64,000 bases of DNA, from positions 806,001-870,000 of the forward strand of contig NZ_CP054856.1 in NCBI RefSeq assembly GCF_018417475.1. The letters are read 5' to 3'. Positions 40,660-47,885 of the stretch are shown piece after piece. This DNA comes from Novosphingobium decolorationis. GTDB lineage: Bacteria > Pseudomonadota > Alphaproteobacteria > Sphingomonadales > Sphingomonadaceae. How positions within the stretch are numbered: position 1 is the stretch's first letter; the number at the start of each line of letters is the position of its first letter. Position numbers and translations under genes: made by a program. The notes beneath the pieces are model-generated. The model saw only the letters and a program-made list of their open reading frames with translations. It had not been told where the DNA came from and ran no database searches.

Positions 40660-40932
40660 TCAGCCGACTAGGTAGTGAACGAAAGCAACGACACCGAATA
40701 TCACTGCATGCTGTATCAGCGTTCCCACTAGCAGCCGAGTATTGGCGCTCGTCATACTCCCCGCAAGGGCCGAAGACGACATGCCGTTGCGCCGGGCCAC
40801 CGCCTTCATCCGCGCCATCACCCGCATGATGTGAATACCGATGACGACTACCGGAACAGATAACCAGGGCCAGAAAAGAAACCACCCCGCAACGGCGGAA
40901 CCAAGCCACAGCATCAGCACCAACAGAGCCAA
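40660..40932 (-). CDS. small membrane protein on the opposite strand, 90 aa
   Basis: Three hydrophobic segments: about residues 3-22, 24-38 and 68-88, with a basic loop (RVMARMKAVARRNG) between the second and third. It faces the early operon and is convergent with it (20-bp gap). Its orientation fits neither early nor antirepressor transcript, so it is a candidate independently expressed gene in the lysogen. No family recognised. Confidence 0.55.
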   Translation of the reverse strand: MALLVLMLWLGSAVAGWFLFWPWLSVPVVVIGIHIMRVMARMKAVARRNGMSSSALAGSMTSANTRLLVGTLIQHAVIFGVVAFVHYLVG

Positions 40933-40945
40933 ATCACACCCCCAT

Positions 40946-40973
40946 TTGCAATCGAGTCACGCCCATGTATAAC
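40946..40973 (+). promoter_or_regulatory. promoter of the c4-type RNA and antirepressor
   Basis: TTGCAA at 40946-40951, a 16-bp spacer and TATAAC at 40968-40973. The expected start, about seven bases later (near 40980), coincides with the first base of the hairpin GTGCGG/CCGCAC that opens the predicted antisense RNA. Confidence 0.6.
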
Positions 40974-40979
40974 CAAGCC

Positions 40980-41067
40980 CGTGCGGTATGTCCCGCACAA
41001 GGGATTGGAACCCCTCCAACTAGAGGCGCAGCCCGCGCCTAAGCCTCGTCTTTTGGCGCGGCTTTTT
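40980..41067 (+). ncRNA. c4-type antisense RNA controlling the antirepressor
   Basis: About 88 nt between a promoter and an intrinsic terminator. Hairpins: GTGCGG/CCGCAC (40981-40998); AGGCGC/GCGCCT (41024-41040); and the terminator AGCCCGCGCC with GGCGCGGCT then a T-run (41030-41067), which excludes the second. Two unpaired stretches are complementary to the downstream mRNA. GATTGGAAC (41003-41011) matches GTTCCAATC (41122-41130) perfectly. TCGTCTTTT (41046-41054, in the terminator loop) pairs over nine positions, two of them G-U, with AAAGGATGA (41179-41187), the ribosome site of the antirepressor gene. This is the a'/b' layout of c4 RNA of phages P1 and P7. Confidence 0.7.
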
Positions 41068-41069
41068 AT

Positions 41070-41145
41070 GGTCGGGCGCGTTGCGACAGCCTTCGGGCTG
41101 GCCGTTTGCCTTTAGGCGGTAGTTCCAATCGCAGCGCGTCCGGCC
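41070..41145 (+). ncRNA. structured leader with 17-bp stem and three-way junction
   Basis: In the leader of the antirepressor mRNA, 41070-41086 and 41129-41145 form 17 continuous pairs including three G-U wobbles. Inside are CAGCC-TTCG-GGCTG (41087-41100) and a second hairpin from GCC/GGC pairs (about 41101-41120). The G-U pairs suggest selection at RNA level. The single-stranded part next to the junction is GTTCCAATC, the target of the c4-type RNA. The fold may present that target. Confidence 0.65.
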
Positions 41146-41193
41146 ACCAGAATTGGAACTCTGACCCGGACGATATCTAAAGGATGATCGTCT

Positions 41194-41919
41194 ATGTCTG
41201 CACTTCTCGCCTATCAGTTCGACGAAGAGCCCGTCCGCATCATTGTGCGCGACGGTGAACCTTGGTTCGTCGCCAGCGATATTGCCCAAGCACTGGGCTA
41301 TCGCGATGCCCCAACGATGGCACGCAATCTCGATGAAGATGAAAAGGGTACACACAATGTGTGTACCCTTGGTGGCGAACAGCAAATGCTCATCGTTTCC
41401 GAAAGCGGCATGTATGCCGCTGTTCTCAAGTCCCGACGCGACGAGGCCCGCCGCTTCCGCAAATGGGTGACGGCCGAGGTCCTACCCGCCCTGCGCCGCA
41501 CCGGCCGCTATCAGCTCACCGAGCTCGAGCCCGCACCGCCCCAGGCGACAGACCTCGATCCCCCGCGCATGCTCGCGGGTGTGTCCGTGGTGCGCGAGGC
41601 GCGCCGCCTCTATGGCCCTGCCGCCGCCCGCTCGCTCTGGGCGCAGGTCGGCCTGCCGCCCGTGATCGCGGACAGCGAAGCGGTCTTCGATACCGACCCT
41701 TTGGCCGCTCCCCTGCAGGCCGCCCTGCAGGGGAAGATGCAGATCACCATCGCCGAAGCGGCAGACGCCATGGGCATCCGCGATCTGGACTGGACAACCC
41801 GCCACCGCATCGGACGCCTGCTTCACCTCTGGGGCTGGAGCGCGAAGAACGAAAAGGTGGCAAAGCACCGCACCGCCCGCGTCTTCCGTCGCCCGGAAAG
41901 CCGGGAGGGCCTGGCATGA
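41194..41919 (+). CDS. Bro-N domain antirepressor
   Basis: A 241-residue protein. Residues 1-100 form a Bro-N domain: V-R-I-I-V-R-D-G-E-P-W-F-V-A-S-D-I-A-Q-A-L-G-Y, then LIVSESGMYAAVLKSRRDEA and FRKWVTAEVLPALRRTGRY. The C-terminal half is helical with a possible second DNA-binding domain (ITIAEAADAMGIRDLDWTTR). Bro-N antirepressors relieve repression of phage promoters. AAAGGA at 41179-41184 is its ribosome site and is covered by the predicted c4-type RNA pairing. Since the CI-like protein lacks a cleavage domain, this may be the main induction route. Confidence 0.88.
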   Translation: MSALLAYQFDEEPVRIIVRDGEPWFVASDIAQALGYRDAPTMARNLDEDEKGTHNVCTLGGEQQMLIVSESGMYAAVLKSRRDEARRFRKWVTAEVLPALRRTGRYQLTELEPAPPQATDLDPPRMLAGVSVVREARRLYGPAAARSLWAQVGLPPVIADSEAVFDTDPLAAPLQAALQGKMQITIAEAADAMGIRDLDWTTRHRIGRLLHLWGWSAKNEKVAKHRTARVFRRPESREGLA

Positions 41920-42131
41920 AGACCACCAAGCGCACCGGCGGCGGCCCCGGCAACATGTGGGACGATATGCGCCCCAGTCGCGATCAGCTCATCCTCGCCG
42001 CCAAACGCATCGCCTGGGCCAAGGGCCTGCCGGTGGACGTCATGGAAGGCATTGCCGCGAACATGGTCCGCCACGCGCAGCTCTCCGTCTGCCGCGGCTA
42101 CCTTGGCGAACCCGCCAACGATGCCACCTGA
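41916..42131 (+). CDS. small phage protein, 71 aa
   Basis: ATG at 41916 overlapping the antirepressor TGA (ATGA). The product starts M-K-T-T-K-R-T-G-G-G-P-G and has a helical middle (DQLILAAKRIAWAKGLPVDV). Coupling suggests a partner of the antirepressor. No family recognised. Confidence 0.6.
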   Translation: MKTTKRTGGGPGNMWDDMRPSRDQLILAAKRIAWAKGLPVDVMEGIAANMVRHAQLSVCRGYLGEPANDAT

Positions 42132-42225
42132 ATTGACAATCCGCGGGGGCGGGAGCAACCTTCCGCCCCACATACCCGCGTCGGCATCCGGCCGCGCGGC
42201 AGGTCACACGAAAGGACCGCAGGCC

Positions 42226-42537
42226 ATGCCCGCCCAAGATCCCTCCACCCAACTCGATTTCTGGAACCAGGCCGTGCAGCTGCTCGGCGGCCAGCGCCCC
42301 ACGGCGCGCCTCTTGGAATGCAGCGAACGCACCATCCGCGCCCTCTGCTCGGGCGAACGCCAGATCCACGATGGCTGGCTGAAGGACATCTCGGCCGCCC
42401 TCCTCCAGCACGCCAGCGCCTGCCGCGCGATGGAACGCAAACTCTCCCCCGACTTCTCCGGAAACCTCACCGCCCAGCAGGCCAGGGGCAAAGACCACAA
42501 CTGGCGCCGCGACTACGCGCCCGAGGGGGAGGATTGA
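42226..42537 (+). CDS. HTH protein upstream of integrase, possible excisionase
   Basis: A 103-residue protein from the ATG at 42226, with AAAGGA eight bases upstream. Residues 12-50 contain a helix-turn-helix-like region (LLGGQRPTARLLECSERTIR, then GWLKDISAALLQ). It directly precedes the integrase gene by three bases, so it may be the recombination directionality factor or a regulator of int. The frame extends back to 42052 without a ribosome site. No definite family. Confidence 0.6.
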   Translation: MPAQDPSTQLDFWNQAVQLLGGQRPTARLLECSERTIRALCSGERQIHDGWLKDISAALLQHASACRAMERKLSPDFSGNLTAQQARGKDHNWRRDYAPEGED

Positions 42538-42540
42538 TCC

Positions 42541-43827
42541 ATGGCCCAGATCAAGATCCCCGGCCTGGTCGGCAAAACCAACAAGGGCGGCTTCACCAGC
42601 TGGTATTGGCAACCCAGCAAGACCCTGAAGGACGCAGGCTGGCGCCCCATCGCCTTCGGCCAGGACCTGCAGCGCGCCATGATCGGCGCACAGCAGCGCA
42701 ACGCCGAAGTCCAGGAATGGAAACTGGGAGGTAAGCGCCCCTCGGGCATCCGCCGCAAGGACCCGGCCGGCACCTTCGGGGCGCTGATCCAGCGCTACCG
42801 GCGCGAAGTTCTGGAAGGCACGAACCCTGACGGCAGCCCCCGCCTCGCGCCCGCCACGGTCAAGAGCTACAACTCGGCCCTCACACGGCTCGAGGAATGG
42901 GCAGGCAAGCATCCCGTTGCCTTCATCACCCCGGCACGCGTGAAGGCGCTCAAGGATGCCGTGGCCCGCCCCGTGGCAAAAGGCGGCCTGGGCCACGCGC
43001 CAGCCCACGCCCTGCTAAAGACCTTGCGGATCGTCATGGGCTTCGCGGAACGCTGCGATATCATTCCCCGCGGCTCCAACCCGGCCACCGCGTTTGATCT
43101 GGGCGCGCCGCCGTCACGCAAGGCGGTCTGGTCAACTGAGGATGACAAGGCTTTCGACATGGCCGCCTACGAACTTGGCCTCCCCTCGATGGCCCTGGCG
43201 CGCGAACTCGCGCTCTACACCGCCCAGCGCGCGGGCGACCTGATCCGCTTCACCGAAGGGCAACTGGTGGAAATGGAGATCCACGAGCTCGTCCTGCGTC
43301 AGCGTCTCGCCGATGCGCAGGACAAGGTCTGGGGCTGGGTGTTCAGCCAGCGCAAAACCAGCACCACGGATTTCGACGTGATGATGGAGATCCCGCTAGA
43401 GCCCACCCTCCTCGCGCGCGTCCAGGACGTGATCCGAACCAACCGCGCCCGCGATCGCGCCGCAGGTCGCATGGGGCATGTGCACGTCCTGGTCAGTGAT
43501 GAAGACGGCCTACCTTTCGCCGAACGTCGCTTCATCCGCACCTGGAAGCGCATCCTCAAGAAGGCGTCCGAAATGACAGGCCGCCCCCAGATGCTCGATC
43601 TGCACTGGCATGACCTGCGCCGCACCCGCGTCGTCCGCCTGCGCCGCCGCGGCATGCCGAAGGAAATGATCGCCGCGATCACCGGCCACAGCCTCGCCAG
43701 CATCAACATGATGCTGAAAGTCTACGGCCCGATCGACCCCACCATCACCGCCGCCGCAATCGCCAGCAGCCTGGACGAGCCTCTGCAAGGCTCACCTACC
43801 AAAGAACTCAGTGAAAAGCGGGCATGA
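42541..43827 (+). CDS. int: tyrosine-family phage integrase
   Basis: A 428-residue site-specific recombinase. The catalytic set is visible: Arg230 in T-A-Q-R-A-G-D-L, Lys272 in S-Q-R-K-T-S, His357 and Arg360 in H-W-H-D-L-R-R-T, His383 in I-T-G-H-S, and the nucleophile Tyr395 in L-K-V-Y-G-P. The N-terminal 80 residues form an arm-binding-like domain and 80-190 the core-binding domain (SAM-like helices). It lies about 500 bp from attR and should act at the ssrS core. GGGGAGG precedes the ATG. Confidence 0.95.
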   Translation: MAQIKIPGLVGKTNKGGFTSWYWQPSKTLKDAGWRPIAFGQDLQRAMIGAQQRNAEVQEWKLGGKRPSGIRRKDPAGTFGALIQRYRREVLEGTNPDGSPRLAPATVKSYNSALTRLEEWAGKHPVAFITPARVKALKDAVARPVAKGGLGHAPAHALLKTLRIVMGFAERCDIIPRGSNPATAFDLGAPPSRKAVWSTEDDKAFDMAAYELGLPSMALARELALYTAQRAGDLIRFTEGQLVEMEIHELVLRQRLADAQDKVWGWVFSQRKTSTTDFDVMMEIPLEPTLLARVQDVIRTNRARDRAAGRMGHVHVLVSDEDGLPFAERRFIRTWKRILKKASEMTGRPQMLDLHWHDLRRTRVVRLRRRGMPKEMIAAITGHSLASINMMLKVYGPIDPTITAAAIASSLDEPLQGSPTKELSEKRA

Positions 43828-43849
43828 TCACGGCGAGCCGCCTAATACT

Positions 43850-44152
43850 TCAATCTTTCAGCGGCTCCCATGGAGCTTTTGACCTTTTGCGCAGGCCATC
43901 GATGAGCTCCGAGATTTGCTTTGATTTCTTTTCAGTGCCTCCACGCTCCTCAAGCATCAGCTTTTCGACAGCATCCAGATCAATTTCTTGAGACGAAACT
44001 AACACCCCAAGCAGGGCTTCAGCGACAAGGCTCCGCTCAAACAAAGCTTGGATAAGCTGATTGGATATATCAATTCGCTGCTTTGTCCCTGCAAGATCGC
44101 CAACTAGCCGATCGACAGTTCTACTGAGCTCTTCGAGGGAAATCGGGTGCAT
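43850..44152 (-). CDS. AT-richer 100-aa gene between integrase and attR
   Basis: ATG at 44152 with GAGAAAGG upstream. The helical product starts M-H-P-I-S-L-E-E-L-S-R-T-V-D-R-L and ends with KSKQISELIDGLRKRSKAPW. The frame extends to 44386 across attR, but without a ribosome site. It is convergent with int, distinct in base composition from its neighbours, and lies in the classic position of cargo genes at a prophage end. No family recognised. Confidence 0.65.
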   Translation of the reverse strand: MHPISLEELSRTVDRLVGDLAGTKQRIDISNQLIQALFERSLVAEALLGVLVSSQEIDLDAVEKLMLEERGGTEKKSKQISELIDGLRKRSKAPWEPLKD

Positions 44153-44254
44153 CTGAGAACCTTTCTCTGCCTGAATCAATTCAGAGAAGAATAGGCGAGC
44201 GTTGGGAAAATCAAACTTAGAGCACGACCGCTCCTCCAGATTGTTCACAGTTCT

Positions 44255-44290
44255 TTCCAACAAGGGGGGAAAAAACAGCACTTGTTGGAA
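44255..44290. repeat. TTCCAACAAG inverted pair next to attR
   Basis: TTCCAACAAG at 44255-44264 and its complement CTTGTTGGAA at 44281-44290, 44 bp inside the attR core. The first eight bases match the TTCCAACA unit repeated near attL, so this is the candidate right arm-site pair. The 16-bp centre is G/A-rich. Confidence 0.6.
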
Positions 44291-44333
44291 TGATGTGACA
44301 TCGCAAACCCGCAGAAAATCGTTGCCATGCGGT

Positions 44334-44375
44334 AGTTCTAGGAAAACGACCCATGGTGGACCCGTCACCGTTTTC
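44334..44375 (+). repeat. attR core, 42-bp direct repeat
   Basis: Identical to 4189-4230 over 42 bp. The phage side is to the left, the host side to the right. It is a duplicate of the 6S RNA 3' end left behind by integration. Confidence 0.95.
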
Positions 44376-44834
44376 CCCCGACCCAATCTGGTCCTTCGCC
44401 TGAGGGCACGGCCGCGACCGTGCGCGGCAACATCCCAGGAACCGAAGGCACACCCTCCCTCGCCGCCTCGGCGTTGGGTTGCGCTGCGCTGTCTATCCGC
44501 AGCCCGGGACGGAATAAAAAGTGATTAACGGAAAAAAATCTCCGCGCCCTCCTGGACACAAGGCCAACTGAGCACATCGGTGGGAAATTTCACGCGATGG
44601 CAGCACCCACAGCCTCTACAAACCCTAACAGGTCGTAAACTTTTCGAGCAATGCACCTCGAAGTTTAGTTAAGCACCTTAGAAAGTCCTTCACAGGGACA
44701 TAATACCCCTAGTTAATATTAGGTTACTTCGATTGACGGAGCCCGGAACATGAGGTGCAATCGATTACCCCAACGCATATCGAGACATAAAATCAGTTGG
44801 GTTCGTCGCTAAACCTAAAACCGGAGACTACTTG
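44376..44834. other. host intergenic region downstream of the old ssrS gene
   Basis: About 460 bp without a gene. It holds an AT-rich part (44515-44730) with a near-palindrome CCTAGTTAATATTAGG and a long imperfect hairpin (44635-44667, TAAACTT and AGTTTA arms), probably the promoter region for the small secreted protein that follows. Nothing else is recognised. Confidence 0.5.
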
Positions 44835-45095
44835 ATGAAAAGAGCCACTACGGCCATGCTTGTCGCAGCATGTTCAATCGGTGTCGCAACCCCCGCCCTG
44901 GCCGGCACCCACGCCGGTGACGCCAAGTTCACGCCTTCGTCAATGAAGAGCGCGGCCCTGGATTGGGCCGCCAACCAGGCACAGGGCGGCCCAGGAAATG
45001 GCAAGGGCAAGGGCCACACGAAGGGCAAAGGCAAGGGCCATGGCAATGGTCGCGGCAAGGGCCACATTCACGACAATGGATCCAACGGCTGCTAA
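44835..45095 (+). CDS. small secreted Gly/Lys/His-rich protein
   Basis: An 86-residue protein from the ATG at 44835 (GGAG about 10 bases upstream; an in-frame TTG lies one codon earlier). A signal peptide covers residues 1-23, with likely cleavage at A-L-A before G-T-H. The mature end is a repeat tract of G-K-G-K-G-H and G-N-G units (residues 52-78), ending DNGSNGC. Lys/His-rich repeats may bind metals, polyanions or nucleic acid outside the cell. Host gene between 6S RNA and the cyclo-ligase gene. No family recognised. Confidence 0.75.
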   Translation: MKRATTAMLVAACSIGVATPALAGTHAGDAKFTPSSMKSAALDWAANQAQGGPGNGKGKGHTKGKGKGHGNGRGKGHIHDNGSNGC

Positions 45096-45327
45096 GTCAC
45101 ACTAATCCAATCCGGAAATCCGGATGAGTTCTGAGTGAGAGGAAAGCCTGGAAGGCACCCTGGAGACGGTCGCACAAGACCGCCGGGCGCGGACCGCACG
45201 CTCGCCAGGAGCATCGTGCACGCACGAGCACCCTGCCCTGACACACCACCATTGTTGCAAGGCCCAGCCTGCGCTAGTCCCCCTGGACACCCTCGCCTCC
45301 CGCGAGCGGCGCGCAGGAAGACGTTTG

Positions 45328-45924
45328 ATGGTACCCCCTCCCAGCCTGACCGATGCGAAGGCCCTCCTGCGCAGGAAATTCCGAGCAGCGCGCGCCGAAC
45401 ACGTGGCCAGCCTGCCCGAGAACCTGCGCGCACTGATTCTCAATCGCCCCCCGGCTCCGGTCAGCGACATGATCCCGGAAGGGGCGAGCGTCGGCCTCTA
45501 TTACCCACTTGGCCCCGAAGCGCCTTCGCTGGGGTGGGCGCGCTGGTTTGCCGAGAATGATCGCCGGGTCGCACTTCCCCGCTTTGCCGCGCGCAGCGCC
45601 GCCATGGAATTTCGCGAATGGGCCAACCCCTTCGACGACGACGCACTGGAAGAAGGGCCCTACCGCATGCACCAGCCGACCGGCACGGCTGCTTTTGCCG
45701 CCCCGGACATTGTCGTCGTGCCGCTGATCGCCTTCACCCAGGACGGACACCGCCTGGGCCAGGGGGGCGGACACTACGACCGCTGGCTCGCCGCCAATCC
45801 CGGGACAAAAGCCATTGGCCTTGCCTGGGACTGCCAGCTGGCTGACGAGCTGCCGGTTGAAGCGCACGACCAGCCGCTCAGCGCCGTGGTTACCCCGACG
45901 CGCATCTACCACGGGGTGGGCTGA
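45328..45924 (+). CDS. ygfA: 5-formyltetrahydrofolate cyclo-ligase
   Basis: A 198-residue folate enzyme that turns 5-formyl-THF to 5,10-methenyl-THF with ATP. The C-terminal motif R-L-G-Q-G-G-G-H-Y-D-R-W-L is diagnostic; K-A-L-L-R-R-K-F-R-A-A-R at the start and VGLYYPLGPEAP also fit. ATG at 45328 is preferred over the TTG one codon earlier. Its usual neighbours, zapA and ssrS, lie 40 kb away across the prophage, which shows the uninterrupted ancestral order. Confidence 0.95.
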   Translation: MVPPPSLTDAKALLRRKFRAARAEHVASLPENLRALILNRPPAPVSDMIPEGASVGLYYPLGPEAPSLGWARWFAENDRRVALPRFAARSAAMEFREWANPFDDDALEEGPYRMHQPTGTAAFAAPDIVVVPLIAFTQDGHRLGQGGGHYDRWLAANPGTKAIGLAWDCQLADELPVEAHDQPLSAVVTPTRIYHGVG

Positions 45925-45928
45925 GAAC

Positions 45929-46144
45929 ATGCGCGAGACCCCGACCTGGCGCATTCCCGTGGGCGTACTGGCGCTGTGCGCCGCCCTCCTTGTCTATGCG
46001 ATCCTGATCGCGCGCTACGTGCACCCGGTGATCGCGGATTGGCACGCGCTGCTCCAGCTGCCGGTCTATATCGCGCTCGGCATTGTCTGGATCTTTCCGC
46101 TGAAGCGCTACCTCGCCTGGATGGAGACCGGCCGCTGGGGCTGA
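45929..46144 (+). CDS. DUF2842 family membrane protein
   Basis: A 71-residue protein with two membrane helices (about residues 9-28 and 40-58) and a conserved end, W-I-F-P-L-K-R-Y-L-A-W-M-E-T-G-R-W. This matches DUF2842, a small family I associate with sphingomonads and relatives; function unknown. ATG at 45929 lies four bases after the cyclo-ligase stop, so they are co-transcribed. Confidence 0.82.
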   Translation: MRETPTWRIPVGVLALCAALLVYAILIARYVHPVIADWHALLQLPVYIALGIVWIFPLKRYLAWMETGRWG

Positions 46145-46157
46145 AACGCCCGCGCGC

Positions 46158-47468
46158 TCAGACCTCGTCGCGCGCCGCCCACTGCGCAAGGTCGCCCGAC
46201 TGCCCAATCATCGCGAGGCCATGCGCAATCGAGGTCAACTCGTCCCCGCTTGCCAGCCGCGCCTCGCCGAAGCGCTGCGCGAACAGGCGGCGCACAGCCG
46301 GGATCAACGAGGACCCGCCTGTCAGGAAGACATGGTCAATCTGCTCGGGCGCCAGGTCGGCGCGGACCAGTGCCTCGTCGACCGTCTCGCCAATACGGGC
46401 AAGGTCGGGCGCGATCCAGCTCTCGAATTCGGCGCGCGTCACTTCGGCGTGGATACGCAGGTCGTCGCTCTCGAAGTCGAGCGCGGCGTGCTCTTCTCCG
46501 GACAGGGCGCGCTTCAGAGCGCCCACCGCTTCGTAGAGGCCGAAGCCAAGTTCGTTCTCGATCACCGCGATCATACGGGCAATCGAGGCCGGATCGGTGG
46601 CGCTCTGCTGCAGCTTGCCCAGCTGCTCGAGCGTACGCTTGTTGCGCATCATCGCCAGACGCGACCAGTCGGCAAAGTCGGTGAAGTGCCCCGGCGGGAT
46701 CTCCAGAACCTTGTCGAAGGAGCGGTACGTCCCGCCCTTGCCCAGCTGCGGCAGGACAAGGTTGTCCATGATGCGATAGTCGAAGCGGTCCCCGGCCAGG
46801 CCGATACCCGCCGCAGCAAGCGGCGTGCAACGCTGCGCCGCCCCTGGCGCCTCGACCCGCACGATGGAAAAGTCGCTCGTACCGCCGCCGAAGTCGGCCA
46901 CCATGAGCGTTGCAGGTTCGCTCAGGCGCGAGGCAAAGCTGAAGGCCGCCCCCACGGGCTCGTAGACATAGTGCACCTCGCGCCCGATGCTTGCGAACAT
47001 CGCGTCATAACGCGTGCGGGCCAGCTGCGCATCGGCGCGCGCGCCGACATAGCGCACCGGACGCCCGACCACGACGCGCTCGGGCAGATCCCGCAGAGCA
47101 TCGCCCGCGTGCGCCAGGAGGTGATCGAGAAAGACCTTGCCCATGTCCTCGAAGCGGTAGCGCTTCTCGAAGATGCCCGCAGTCTCGAACGCAGGGTTGG
47201 CCGCGACCGACTTGAAAGACTGGATGAAGCGCGAACCTTGCGGAAACTCGAGGAATTCTTCGATCGCCCAGGGGCCTGCCTCATGGGCGAGGCCACCGCG
47301 CACACCCTCTTCCTGCCAAAAGCACAGCGCCGAGCGGAAGACCGAGCTTGCGCCCGACGGCGCGGCAAAGCGGATCATCTCCCCGTCGGTCTCGCTGCTA
47401 GCCAGCGCCATGACCGAATTGGTCGTCCCGAAGTCGATGCCCAAGGTCGGGCGCGCGGTGTCCACCAT
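46158..47468 (-). CDS. yegD: Hsp70-family chaperone-like protein (YegD type)
   Basis: A 436-residue actin-fold ATPase. The phosphate-1 motif is G-I-D-F-G-T-T-N-S at residues about 10-18, phosphate-2 is V-A-D-F-G-G-G-T-S-D, and the adenosine motif V-F-L-T-G-G-S-S-L-I-P lies near 390. The length and early stop after the nucleotide-binding domain match YegD-like proteins, which lack the substrate-binding domain of DnaK. Client unknown. Convergent with the DUF2842 gene. Confidence 0.88.
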   Translation of the reverse strand: MVDTARPTLGIDFGTTNSVMALASSETDGEMIRFAAPSGASSVFRSALCFWQEEGVRGGLAHEAGPWAIEEFLEFPQGSRFIQSFKSVAANPAFETAGIFEKRYRFEDMGKVFLDHLLAHAGDALRDLPERVVVGRPVRYVGARADAQLARTRYDAMFASIGREVHYVYEPVGAAFSFASRLSEPATLMVADFGGGTSDFSIVRVEAPGAAQRCTPLAAAGIGLAGDRFDYRIMDNLVLPQLGKGGTYRSFDKVLEIPPGHFTDFADWSRLAMMRNKRTLEQLGKLQQSATDPASIARMIAVIENELGFGLYEAVGALKRALSGEEHAALDFESDDLRIHAEVTRAEFESWIAPDLARIGETVDEALVRADLAPEQIDHVFLTGGSSLIPAVRRLFAQRFGEARLASGDELTSIAHGLAMIGQSGDLAQWAARDEV

Positions 47469-47512
47469 CGCGAGGAAGGTCCTGTGCCGAAAGAGTATGC
47501 CGAAAAGGAAAA

Positions 47513-47534
47513 AGGCCGGGTGTTACCCCGGCCT
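47513..47534 (-). terminator. intrinsic terminator of the tRNA-Asp operon
   Basis: On the minus strand AGGCCGGGG and CCCGGCCT form a G/C-rich hairpin with a short loop, followed by a T-run (complement of 47508-47512). It lies 35 bp after the last tRNA-Asp. Confidence 0.7.
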
Positions 47535-47569
47535 CTTGCGCGCTGTATGGCCACTTTCGGTAAGGAAAG

Positions 47570-47646
47570 TGGCGCGAGTGACGGGACTCGAACCCGCGAC
47601 CTTCGGCGTGACAGGCCGACACTCTAACCAACTGAGCTACACCCGC
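47570..47646 (-). tRNA. tRNA-Asp (GTC)
   Basis: A 77-nt cloverleaf on the minus strand with encoded CCA. Acceptor GCGGGTG pairs with CACTCGC. The anticodon loop reads C-T-G-T-C-A-C with anticodon GTC, and the T-loop is GGTTCGAGTCC. Identical to the copy at 47747. Confidence 0.97.
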
Positions 47647-47746
47647 GCAGCGATGGAACAAACGGTTACCCGTACATTCCTATGTTTTCCTCCGGTTTCC
47701 CGGAAAGACCCCGTCCAGCCGAGGCTGGAACGAAGCAACTCCCAAG

Positions 47747-47823
47747 TGGCGCGAGTGACGGGACTCGAACCCGCGACCTTCGGCGTGACAGGCCGACACT
47801 CTAACCAACTGAGCTACACCCGC
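47747..47823 (-). tRNA. tRNA-Asp (GTC), upstream copy
   Basis: A 77-nt tRNA on the minus strand, identical in sequence to the one at 47570, with encoded CCA and anticodon GTC. First of a two-gene tRNA operon; a 100-bp spacer separates the copies. Confidence 0.97.
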
Positions 47824-47856
47824 ATACTTGGGCGGTGCGTCCGCTTGGGAGCCGCG

Positions 47857-47885
47857 CATCTATGACGGGGAGGCGCCCCTGTCAA
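47857..47885 (-). promoter_or_regulatory. promoter of the tRNA-Asp operon
   Basis: On the minus strand TTGACA (complement of 47880-47885), a 17-bp spacer and TAGATG (complement of 47857-47862). The start would fall about 25 bases before the first tRNA. The remaining sequence to 48138 (about 250 bp) shows no gene. Confidence 0.75.

Larger units (their letters stand above)
4189..44375. mobile_element. complete temperate podovirus-like prophage integrated in ssrS
   Basis: About 40.2 kb bounded by a 42-bp direct repeat. It holds every module expected of a complete temperate phage: lysis, T7-like short-tail and internal virion proteins, capsid, scaffold, portal, terminase, replication, CI/Cro switch, antirepressor and integrase next to attR. 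No structural gene is visibly broken, so it may be inducible. Structural genes all run leftward; the early operons diverge from about 36 kb. Stop-start overlaps (ATGA, GTGA, TGATG) are the rule, which marks one coherent phage genome rather than a mosaic island. Confidence 0.95.

Noticed and set aside
41068..41115. 15-codon leader peptide frame before the antirepressor
   Set aside because: No ribosome site, and the start lies in the terminator T-run; the RNA structure explains the sequence better.
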